Below, in pieces: positions 57,990 to 64,000 of a stretch of 64,000 bases of DNA. The first letter of the stretch is position 1. Every line of letters begins with the position of its first letter. Both the position numbers and the translations under genes were made by a program. The notes under the pieces were generated by a model, which had not been told where the DNA came from, did not search any database, and saw only the letters and a program-made list of their open reading frames with translations. The DNA comes from Cnuibacter physcomitrellae (GTDB lineage: Bacteria > Actinomycetota > Actinomycetes > Actinomycetales > Microbacteriaceae), in NCBI RefSeq assembly GCF_014640535.1, contig NZ_BMHD01000001.1:2903474-2967473 (forward strand). The letters are read 5' to 3'.

Positions 57990-58525
57990 GGCGCGTCGGG
58001 TGCGTCGAGCGCCTCGCAGAGACGCTCGAGCGTGGTGATCACCGCGGCGGCCTCGACCGGGCCCAGCGACGAGGCGACCTCCATCATCGCCGCGTGCATC
58101 CGGCCGAGACGCGCCTCCATCTCGGCGTCGGTCGCGCCGGTCGACACGACGATCAGGCCGCGACGATCGGCCGCGTCGGGCTCGCGCTCGAGGTGCCCGG
58201 ATCGCTCGAGTCGGTTGAGCAGGGCCGTCACCGACGCGGAGGAGAAGCCGAGGCGCTCGGCGAGCTCCTTCGGGGAGAGGCTCTTCCCAGCACCCCGTGC
58301 CGCGATGAGCATGCGGAGGGCATGGAGGTCGCTCGGGTTCATCCCCATCGCCTCCTGGAGTCGACGGCGCATGGCCTGCTCCGACTCCCGGTAGCGCTCG
58401 AGCGCCTCGACGAGCAGCTCCGCTGGAGTCCGGGTGCCCGACGTGGCGGGAACGGCGACCGGAACCGGCACGGCGGCGGGCGCGGGCACGGCGGCGGGCG
58501 CGGGCACGGCGGCGGGCGCGGGCAC
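57986..58525 (-). CDS. MarR-family transcriptional regulator
   Basis: A regulator of about 179 residues from the first GTG: the MarR winged helix is at about 60-125 (MNPSDLHALRMLIAARGAGK, SPKELAERLGFSSASVTALL, RLERSGHLEREPDAADRRG). The N-terminus is a Pro-Ala-Val repeat coded by 18-bp tandem repeats. The frame also runs back to CTG at 58618, which forms a CTGA overlap with the stop of the small gene before it, so the real protein may be longer. It probably binds the inverted repeat at 58765-58793. Confidence 0.82.
   Translation of the reverse strand: MPAPAAVPAPAAVPAPAAVPVPVAVPATSGTRTPAELLVEALERYRESEQAMRRRLQEAMGMNPSDLHALRMLIAARGAGKSLSPKELAERLGFSSASVTALLNRLERSGHLEREPDAADRRGLIVVSTGATDAEMEARLGRMHAAMMEVASSLGPVEAAAVITTLERLCEALDAPDAP
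58467..58520 (-). repeat. 18-bp tandem repeat, three perfect units
   Basis: GGCACGGCGGCGGGCGCG occurs three times without change at 58467, 58485 and 58503. On the minus strand it encodes the Pro-Ala-rich N-terminus of the MarR protein. Confidence 0.85.
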
Positions 58526-58614
58526 GGGGGTCGGCGCCGGCGCGATGACCGCAGCCGCCGTGGGCCGAGAGGTGGTCGGGCCGGCCAGGAGCTCCGGCGC
58601 GATCTGGACCAGGG

Positions 58615-58734
58615 TCAGGCCGCCTGCGCGTCGTCGAGCGTCCGCGCATCCGCGAAGGGGTGCCAGTCGCGGACGTAGTCGACGGCATCCGCCGGGACGA
58701 GGAGCTCGAGCGGGGGAAGCTGGATGGGGGCCAT
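58615..58734 (-). CDS. Short protein, 39 residues, ahead of the MarR gene
   Basis: MAPIQLPPLELLVPADAVDY (first 20) continues with VRDWHPFADARTLDDAQ. It has a clear AAGGAG ribosome site at 58741-58746 and ends in a TGA that overlaps a possible CTG start of the MarR frame (CTGA). First gene of the minus-strand operon 58734-54985. Function unknown; it may be a leader peptide or a real small protein. Confidence 0.6.
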   Translation of the reverse strand: MAPIQLPPLELLVPADAVDYVRDWHPFADARTLDDAQAA

Positions 58735-58764
58735 GATGCGCTCCTTGTCGAAGGGTTGATATCG

Positions 58765-58793
58765 CTAGATTGCCGAGTCATTAGACAATCTAG
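58765..58793. promoter_or_regulatory. MarR-type operator, inverted repeat
   Basis: CTAGATTG at 58765-58772 and CAATCTAG at 58786-58793 form a perfect inverted repeat in the divergent gap between the MarR operon and the photolyase gene, the expected place for control of both. Confidence 0.7.
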
Positions 58794-58813
58794 GTAGTTT
58801 CTGCATTTTCCGC

Positions 58814-58819
58814 TACTGT
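58814..58819 (+). promoter_or_regulatory. -10 box of a leaderless promoter for the photolyase gene
   Basis: TACTGT is 6 bases before the ATG at 58826, which supports that start over ATG 58847. Confidence 0.5.
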
Positions 58820-58825
58820 TCCCGA

Positions 58826-60325
58826 ATGCCGTCCTACGGTGAGCGCATGACGACCTCCCCGCCCCGTACGCGCTGGCTGTTCGCCGGGCAGCTCGGGCCG
58901 CTCTTCGACGACGGCGGCCCGATCATGCTGGTCGAGGCGCGGTCGGTCTTCGGGCGTCGTCCGATGCACAGGGCCAAGGCGCACCTGATCCTCTCGGCGC
59001 TCCGCCACCGCGCGGCCGAGCTCGGCGACCGCGTGGAGTACCACCGCGTGGAGCGGTACGGCGAGGCGGTCGACGGTCGAGACGACCTCGAGGTCGTCGA
59101 TCCCACGTCGTACGCAGCTCGTCGCTTCGTGCGTCGGCGTGGGATGACCGTGCTCCCCAGCCGAGGGTTCGTCACGACCGAGGAGGAGTTCCGGGCCTGG
59201 GCCGACTCGCGCGGTGGGCGGCGCCTGCTGATGGAGGACTTCTACCGCGGCGTCCGCGAGCGGACGGGACTGCTCATGCGGGGCGATCAGCCCGAGGGCG
59301 GCCGCTGGAACCTCGATCACGACAACCGGCAACCGCCGCCGAAGGGAGCGGCCCGGCTCGGGCTGCCCGACCCGTGGTGGCCGCAGGAGGACGAGATCGA
59401 CGAGAAGGTGCGCGCCGACCTCGACCGCTGGCAGGCGGACGGCGCCGTCCGCCTGATCGGCGACGACGGTCCGCGCCGGTTCCCCGCGACGGCAGCGGAG
59501 GCCGAGCGGGCCCTCGACGACTTCCTCGAGTCGCGGCTGGGCGACTTCGGTCCGTTCGAGGATGCGATGCTCGACGGCGACTGGACGATGGCCCACTCCC
59601 TGCTCAGCCCCGCCCTGAACCTCGGGCTGCTCGACCCGCGCGACGTGGTCGAGCGGGTCGCGGCGGAGTACCACGCCGGACGGGCGCCCCTGCCGAGCAC
59701 GGAGGGCTTCGTCCGGCAGATCGCCGGATGGCGCGACTACGTCTGGCACCTCTACTGGTACCTGGGCGAGGGGTATCGCACCTCGCACAACGCGCTCGAC
59801 GCCCGTCGCCCGCTGCCGGCCGCGTTCCGCGAGCTCGACGCCTCGTCGATCGAGTCGCGTTGCCTGAGCGAGACGATCGAGGGGATGCGCCGCCACGGCT
59901 GGGCGCACCACATCCAGAGGCTCATGGTGCTCGGCAACTGGGCCCTCCAGCACGGCTACGACCCGGTGGCGCTGAACGACTGGTTCGTCGACATGTTCGT
60001 CGACGGCACCCCGTGGGTGATGCCCGCGAACGTGATCGGGATGTCGCAGCACGCCGACGGCGGCATCGTCGCCACCAAGCCCTATGCAGCGGGTGGCGCC
60101 TACATCGACCGGATGTCGGACTACTGCGGATCCTGCCGCTTCGACCCGAAGGTGCGGCTGGGCGAGGACGCCTGTCCGTTCACCGCCGGGTACTGGGCGT
60201 TCCTCGATCGGGTCGAGCCGCGCCTCCGTGGGAACCACCGGATGGCGCAGCCGCTCGCCGGACTGCGCCGGCTCGCCGACCGGGAGGCCGTCGTCGCCCA
60301 GGAGGCCCACCGTGACCGCTGGTGA
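58826..60325 (+). CDS. Iron-sulfur bacterial cryptochrome / (6-4) photolyase (PhrB type)
   Basis: A 499-residue FeS-BCP protein. The N-terminal alpha/beta domain starts LFAGQLGPLFDDGG; the FAD-binding helical part includes EGFVRQIAGWRDYVWHLYWY and MVLGNWALQHGYDPVALNDW. The four cysteines that bind the 4Fe-4S cluster are visible: SRCLSE, YCGSC (two) and DACPF. Members repair UV (6-4) photoproducts with light or act as photoreceptors. The gene shares a control region with a MarR operon containing an oxidoreductase. Confidence 0.93.
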   Translation: MPSYGERMTTSPPRTRWLFAGQLGPLFDDGGPIMLVEARSVFGRRPMHRAKAHLILSALRHRAAELGDRVEYHRVERYGEAVDGRDDLEVVDPTSYAARRFVRRRGMTVLPSRGFVTTEEEFRAWADSRGGRRLLMEDFYRGVRERTGLLMRGDQPEGGRWNLDHDNRQPPPKGAARLGLPDPWWPQEDEIDEKVRADLDRWQADGAVRLIGDDGPRRFPATAAEAERALDDFLESRLGDFGPFEDAMLDGDWTMAHSLLSPALNLGLLDPRDVVERVAAEYHAGRAPLPSTEGFVRQIAGWRDYVWHLYWYLGEGYRTSHNALDARRPLPAAFRELDASSIESRCLSETIEGMRRHGWAHHIQRLMVLGNWALQHGYDPVALNDWFVDMFVDGTPWVMPANVIGMSQHADGGIVATKPYAAGGAYIDRMSDYCGSCRFDPKVRLGEDACPFTAGYWAFLDRVEPRLRGNHRMAQPLAGLRRLADREAVVAQEAHRDRW

Positions 60326-60504
60326 GCGCATCCGGATCCGCGTCAGGACGGGCCTATCGAGCCCTCGCAGAAATTCTTCGAACTTTTTCGTGACGTTTCT
60401 CCGCGGAGGGGCGTCCTACTTGCAGAGCGACGAACACGACGCTCCCGGAGCGCACCACCCGATGCGCAGCCCGGACATCGCGTATCAGGGAGAGGAACCC
60501 ACTC
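60326..60504 (+). promoter_or_regulatory. Promoter region of the Asp23 operon
   Basis: An unusually A/T-rich patch (aaattcttcgaactttttcg near 60370-60390) precedes the operon. A GGGAGAGGAA ribosome site is right before the ATG at 60505. I could not assign a sigma-factor class. Confidence 0.4.
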
Positions 60505-60996
60505 ATGGCTGACGAGACCACCACCACCCCCGTCGAGAAGACGACGAAGGCCCCCACCGTGCCGGCGTCGCGCGTCGACCGATCGATCCCGACCACGCGG
60601 GTCACCACCGAGGACACCGCGGGCGGCAAGACCACGATCGCCGACGGCGTCGTCGCCAAGGTCGCGGGCATCGCCGCCCGTGAGGTCTCCGGCGTCTACG
60701 CGCTCGGCGGCGGCGGGGCCCGCGCCTTCGGCGCCATCCGCGACGCCATCAACGCCACCGACCTCGGTCAGGGCGTGAAGGTCGAGGTGGGCGAGACCCA
60801 GGCCGCCGCCGACATCACGATCGTCGTCGAGTACCCGGCCCCGATCCAGGAGGTCGCCTCCAACGTCCGCAACGCCGTCGCCGGCGCCATCACCCGTCTC
60901 GTCGGCCTCGAGGTCGTCGAGGTGAACGTCGACGTGAACGACGTCCACATCCCGGGTGACGACAGCGACGACCAGACCGAGTCGCGCGTCGCATGA
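60505..60996 (+). CDS. Asp23/Gls24 family envelope stress protein
   Basis: A 163-residue protein. After a Thr-rich disordered N-terminus, the Asp23 domain begins KTTIADGVVAKVAGIAAREV and shows GVYALGGGGAR, VKVEVGETQAAADITIVVEY and VRNAVAGAITRLVGLEVVEV. Asp23-like proteins are abundant, membrane-anchored through AmaP and linked to cell-envelope stress. It heads a five-gene overlapping operon 60505-62801. Confidence 0.9.
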   Translation: MADETTTTPVEKTTKAPTVPASRVDRSIPTTRVTTEDTAGGKTTIADGVVAKVAGIAAREVSGVYALGGGGARAFGAIRDAINATDLGQGVKVEVGETQAAADITIVVEYPAPIQEVASNVRNAVAGAITRLVGLEVVEVNVDVNDVHIPGDDSDDQTESRVA

Positions 60997-61181
60997 GCGC
61001 CACCGCCACTGGCGCCCTGATGGGCGCGGTCCTGGCCGCCGCAGCGCTCCTGTTCGGGTTCTGGGGATTCCTCCTCGTGGCCCTGTTCATGGCGATCGGC
61101 GCGGTCGTGGCCCGGGTGGCGTCCGGTCAGCTCGACCTGCGCGCCCTGGCCGGGGTGTTCACCGGGAGGCGGACCTCCTGA
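60993..61181 (+). CDS. Small membrane protein of the Asp23 operon (DUF2273-like)
   Basis: A 62-residue protein of two hydrophobic helices with a short cytosolic tail (GQLDLRALAGVFTGRRTS). The place between two Asp23-family genes and the size fit DUF2273-type proteins of alkaline-shock operons. It overlaps the previous gene by 4 bases (ATGA) and the next by 1. Confidence 0.82.
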   Translation: MSATATGALMGAVLAAAALLFGFWGFLLVALFMAIGAVVARVASGQLDLRALAGVFTGRRTS

Positions 61182-61606
61182 TGAGCACCCTGACCGCCCC
61201 CGGCGGCCCGCTCTCCTCGGCTCCGAGGGGAAGCCTGGCCGCCGGGGCCCGCATCCTCGACCCCGCGGCCCCCGCCGTGGCCGGTCGCACCGAGGTCCGT
61301 GACCGCGTGATCGAGAAGGTCGTGCACGAGGCGGCCGCGACGACCATCGGCGTCGACCGCGGCGCCGTGAAGGTCGATGTGACCGACTGGCGTGGCGGCT
61401 ACGCCCTCCGCGTCCAGTCCCCGCTGCCCATCCCCGACCTCGAGGACACCGAGGCCATCCGCGCCGGAGCCACCGTGCTCGACCGGGTCGCCGAGATCCA
61501 GCAGAGGCTGCAGACCCAGCTCGCTCAGGTCACCGGACGCGACATCACCAGGGTCGCCGTCGTGGTGACCGGCGCGACCATCCCGAAGCGAAGGAGAGTG
61601 CGATGA
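61181..61606 (+). CDS. Second Asp23/Gls24-related protein
   Basis: A 141-residue protein with a weaker Asp23-like domain (DRVIEKVVHEAAATTIGV, VDVTDWRGGYALRVQSPLPI, VLDRVAEIQQRLQTQLAQ, VTGATIPKRRRVR). Second Asp23 proteins often occur in actinobacterial versions of the operon. Overlaps the next gene by 4 bases. Confidence 0.8.
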   Translation: MSTLTAPGGPLSSAPRGSLAAGARILDPAAPAVAGRTEVRDRVIEKVVHEAAATTIGVDRGAVKVDVTDWRGGYALRVQSPLPIPDLEDTEAIRAGATVLDRVAEIQQRLQTQLAQVTGRDITRVAVVVTGATIPKRRRVR

Positions 61607-62187
61607 CCACCACCGATCCGGTCCTCGGCCGCGTCGTGCGTCGCGAGACGCACTCCCCGCGCACCGCGGCGACGGCGATCGTGCTGGTCGTCCTGATGCT
61701 CGGGCTGGCCTACCTCGGCGTCGAGATCGTGCTGCGGCTGCTGTCGCTGCCACCGCTCCTCCTCTCGCCCGGCCAGGGGCTCGACTGGCTCGCGGCTCTG
61801 CCGACCGCGCAGCCCGCCGCTGCTGTCGTCGGCGGCTCGATCGTGGTCGCGCTGATCGGTCTCGTGCTGATCGTGCTCGCCCTCGGCGCGGGCCGGCTGC
61901 CCAAGCACCGGATGGGGGAGGAGGCGGTGGTCGTCGACAACGGCGTCATCGCCCAGGCGCTTGCCCAGCACGTGAGCGACGAGCTCTCGCTCGGACGGGA
62001 GAACGTCACCGTGGGCGTCGCCCACCGTGCCGCCGACATCACGGTCCGGCCCCAGCCCGGCCTCACCGTCGACCCCGCGGCCGTCCGAGCCGCGGCCGAG
62101 GAGGAGCTCACCGGCTACCGCCTCACCCCGGCGCTGCGTGTCCGTATCCGCATCGAGAAGCCCGCCCAGAAGGAGCCGCTGTCATGA
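61603..62187 (+). CDS. DUF6286 membrane protein of the Asp23 operon
   Basis: A 194-residue protein with two transmembrane helices (about 22-47 and 75-98) and a C-terminal region recalling an Asp23-like fold (VVVDNGVIAQALAQHVSDEL, VTVGVAHRAADITVRPQPG). It matches DUF6286, seen in actinobacterial Asp23 operons. It overlaps both neighbours by 4 bases. Confidence 0.8.
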   Translation: MTTTDPVLGRVVRRETHSPRTAATAIVLVVLMLGLAYLGVEIVLRLLSLPPLLLSPGQGLDWLAALPTAQPAAAVVGGSIVVALIGLVLIVLALGAGRLPKHRMGEEAVVVDNGVIAQALAQHVSDELSLGRENVTVGVAHRAADITVRPQPGLTVDPAAVRAAAEEELTGYRLTPALRVRIRIEKPAQKEPLS

Positions 62188-62801
62188 ACTCGACGAACCG
62201 CGGCCTGAACCGCGCGATCCTCCTCGTCGTCGGCCTCGTGCTGCTGGCCGCCGGTGCCGCTGCGACGACGGCCGTCCTCTGGCCGGTCTTCGGACAGGCC
62301 TGGACGACCACCGTGGGCGGCGCCCTCGGATGGGCTCGCGACACGTCCGCGGCGACACCCCTCTACGACGGCACCACCCTGAGCTGGCTGGTCGTAGCCG
62401 TGCTGGCCGCCCTGGCCCTGCTCATCGTGCTCGCGATCGTGGTCCTGGCCCACCTGGGCGGGCGGCGCAGCCGCACCGTCCTCCGGGCGACGGGAGCGGA
62501 GAGCCCCCTCGGGCCCGTCACGGTCCAGGAGTCGTTCGCCTCCGACGCGATCAGGAACACCCTGAGCGTTCACGAGGAGATCCTCGCCAGCAGCGTCTCG
62601 GCGAACGAGGTCAAGGGGCGGCCCGTGCTGCACGTCTCGGTGACGCCGCGGCAGAACACGTCGCCGCGCGCGGTGGCCGAGCTGCTCGCCCGGCTCACCG
62701 ACAACCTCGCCACCCTCACGGGCCAGGACATCCCCACCTACATCTCGATCCACACCGGCCTCCGCGCCCGCCTCGCGACGGACGCACGCCGGGTGAACTG
62801 A
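62184..62801 (+). CDS. AmaP-like membrane anchor of the Asp23 operon
   Basis: A 205-residue protein with two N-terminal transmembrane helices (about 12-36 and 64-91) and a C-terminal domain (VHEEILASSVSANEVKGRPV, LHVSVTPRQNTSPRAVAELL). Size and position match AmaP, which anchors Asp23 to the membrane. Last gene in the overlapping run; a 60-bp gap precedes csbD. Confidence 0.8.
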   Translation: MNSTNRGLNRAILLVVGLVLLAAGAAATTAVLWPVFGQAWTTTVGGALGWARDTSAATPLYDGTTLSWLVVAVLAALALLIVLAIVVLAHLGGRRSRTVLRATGAESPLGPVTVQESFASDAIRNTLSVHEEILASSVSANEVKGRPVLHVSVTPRQNTSPRAVAELLARLTDNLATLTGQDIPTYISIHTGLRARLATDARRVN

Positions 62802-62864
62802 ACCACCGCACCACAGACTCATCCGTATCGAAGACCCAACACCCACACACGAAGGAGAGACACC

Positions 62865-63038
62865 ATGGGACTGGACGACAAGATCCGCAACGCCGCCGAG
62901 GACATCGCCGGAAAGGCGAAGGAGGGCATCGGCAAGGTGACCGGCAACGAGCGTCTCGAGGCCGAGGGCAAGGCCGACCAGGTCAAGGCCGACGCCAAGA
63001 AGGCCGGCGAGAACGTGAAGGACGCCTTCAAGGAGTAG
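62865..63038 (+). CDS. CsbD family stress protein
   Basis: A 57-residue hydrophilic helical protein, MGLDDKIRNAAEDIAGKAKE at the start and GKVTGNERLEAEGKADQ in the middle, the CsbD signature. CsbD-like proteins are general-stress induced (sigma-B in Bacillus) but of unknown activity. GAAGGAGAG ribosome site. It may share the stress control of the Asp23 operon directly upstream. A strong terminator follows. Confidence 0.9.
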   Translation: MGLDDKIRNAAEDIAGKAKEGIGKVTGNERLEAEGKADQVKADAKKAGENVKDAFKE

Positions 63039-63102
63039 TCGACTCCTGACACCCGACCCCGCGCCTCGAGGCGCGGCCGAGACCGGTGCCACCCACACCG
63101 GC

Positions 63103-63139
63103 GAGGACCCCGGGCCGCCCCACGGCGCCCGGGGTCCTC
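63103..63139. terminator. Strong terminator between csbD and the convergent gene
   Basis: GAGGACCCCGGGC at 63103-63115 pairs perfectly with GCCCGGGGTCCTC at 63127-63139, an 11-base loop. A further palindrome GCGCCTCGAGGCGC lies at 63061-63074. Confidence 0.8.
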
Positions 63140-63154
63140 TGTGTGCGCGGTCCG

Positions 63155-64000
63155 TCAGTCGACGGTCGGGCGCACCACGAGGACGACCTTGCCGGGTCCG
63201 TGGGGCTCGGCGTGAGCGGCGGCGGCCTCGTCGAGAGGGTAGGTGGCGGCGATGAGGGGCCGCAGACGCCCCGCTTCGACCAGGTCGACGAGGGCGTTCA
63301 GCCCGAGCCGGTCCGACTCGACGAAGAGGCCGGCGACGCGGATGCCGTGCTCGGCCCCCTTCTGCACCGCATCGCCCAGCGTCTGGGGCAGCGTGGAGAT
63401 GAGCGTGCCCCCGGATCGGATCGTCGGCACCGCCTCCGCCGCGTACCTCCCCACCGTGTCGAAGACCACGTCCAGCTCTCCGAGGCCGGCCAGGACGTCG
63501 TCGCCCCGGTAGTCGAGCACGGTGGTGGCGCCGAGATCCCGGGCGAGGTCGAGGTTCTCCGTGGAGGCGAGACCGACGACCTCGGCGCCCGCCGCGGCGG
63601 CGATCTGCACGGCGAGGTGACCGACGCCGCCGGTCGCGCCCGTGATGAGCACACGATCGCCGGACGTCAGCCGGGCGGTCTCGGCGAGGGCCTGCCAGGC
63701 GGTCAGCCCTGCCAGGGGGAGAGCGGCAGCCTGGACGTGCGAGAGGCTCGCCGGCTTCGGGACGAGCACCCGGGTCGGAGCGACGACGTACTCGGCGTAC
63801 GCGCCGCTGCCGGAGGGGAAGGGCAGCAGGCCGAACACCTCGTCGCCCGGGCGGTACAGCGTCACGCCAGGTCCGACCGCTTCGACCACACCCGAGACGT
63901 CCCACCCGAGGGTGAAGGGCGGCACGCCGCTGAAGGTCCCGGTCCGCCGGTTCATCTCGTCGGCGGGGTTCACCCCGGCGGCGTGGACGCGCACCAGGAC
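63155..64000 (-). CDS. Quinone-oxidoreductase-type MDR dehydrogenase, start cut off by window edge
   Basis: 282 residues are visible and the frame is open to the right edge, so the N-terminus is missing. NPADEMNRRTG, PFTLGWDVSGVVEAVGPGVT, GSGAYAEYVVAP and the NADPH loop ITGATGGVGHLAVQ mark the zeta-crystallin/quinone-reductase branch of the MDR family without zinc. It probably reduces quinones or enones with NADPH. Convergent with csbD. Confidence 0.87.
   Translation of the reverse strand, partial: VLVRVHAAGVNPADEMNRRTGTFSGVPPFTLGWDVSGVVEAVGPGVTLYRPGDEVFGLLPFPSGSGAYAEYVVAPTRVLVPKPASLSHVQAAALPLAGLTAWQALAETARLTSGDRVLITGATGGVGHLAVQIAAAAGAEVVGLASTENLDLARDLGATTVLDYRGDDVLAGLGELDVVFDTVGRYAAEAVPTIRSGGTLISTLPQTLGDAVQKGAEHGIRVAGLFVESDRLGLNALVDLVEAGRLRPLIAATYPLDEAAAAHAEPHGPGKVVLVVRPTVD

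Noticed and set aside
1-64000. Prophage, integrative element or tRNA-linked island
   Set aside because: No integrase, phage structural gene, tRNA or attachment-site repeat was recognised, and codon style is even across the window apart from the repeat-rich gaps.

Overview
The window is chromosomal DNA of a high-GC actinobacterium. It shows strong G/C bias at third codon positions, frequent ggatgcg words, GTG starts, many 4-base ATGA/GTGA gene overlaps, and an Asp23/CsbD envelope-stress operon. The gene set fits Microbacteriaceae, but this is inferred from style and gene families; no rRNA or other marker gene is present. No tRNA, rRNA, prophage, transposase or CRISPR array was seen.

Layout. 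1-4211: amino-acid catabolism (end of a PutA-type P5C dehydrogenase, GntR and Lrp regulators, a guanidino hydrolase and ornithine aminotransferase). 4212-4905: GC-rich gap with three 73-bp palindromic repeats. 4906-15144: housekeeping and small genes (VOC protein, FadR-type GntR, DUF3097, PfkB kinase, DivIVA-domain protein, DUF1707 protein, Eis-type acetyltransferase, EEP-fold protein, zinc-ribbon/nuclease-like and GIY-YIG proteins). 15145-19684: ATP-grasp / alpha-E / transglutaminase operon with an orphan upstream. 19668-22626: GH16-like protein, cold shock protein with a broken gene ahead of it, and a bicovalent FAD oxidase.

22664-35607 is the most distinctive block. It holds three different two-component-type flavin monooxygenases (one RutA-like), a RutB/isochorismatase-like hydrolase, an MFS carrier, a VOC-ABM fusion, an SDR, a zinc alcohol dehydrogenase, a complete NMT1/taurine-type ABC importer and a LacI regulator. 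Operator-like sequences shared between its two main promoters suggest one regulon for uptake and oxidative breakdown of an unidentified, probably N- or S-containing, compound.

35757-41609: a leaderless ArsR regulator with a clear operator, lipases/esterases, a second array of 73-bp repeats and a lipoprotein with both pepsin-type DTG motifs. 41691-44971: GH65 phosphorylase plus beta-phosphoglucomutase. 45066-50844: LLM oxidoreductase, lipoate ligase with an N-terminal accessory domain, paired SMR exporters, GlxA-type regulator and a GAPDH. 50970-53837: tryptophan-to-anthranilate (kynurenine) operon. 54069-58734: aldo/keto reductase, GMC oxidoreductase with a Cys cluster, a hydrolase fused to a gluconate-dehydrogenase subunit-3-like domain, and a MarR regulator. 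58826-60325: FeS-type (6-4) photolyase/cryptochrome. 60505-63038: Asp23/Gls24 operon and CsbD. 63155-64000: start-truncated quinone oxidoreductase.

Two themes run through the window. First, many genes have a TANNNT -10 box only 6-7 bases before the start codon, pointing to widespread leaderless transcription; this also fixes several starts. Second, intergenic gaps carry at least three families of fixed-length palindromic elements (69, 73 and 75 bp).
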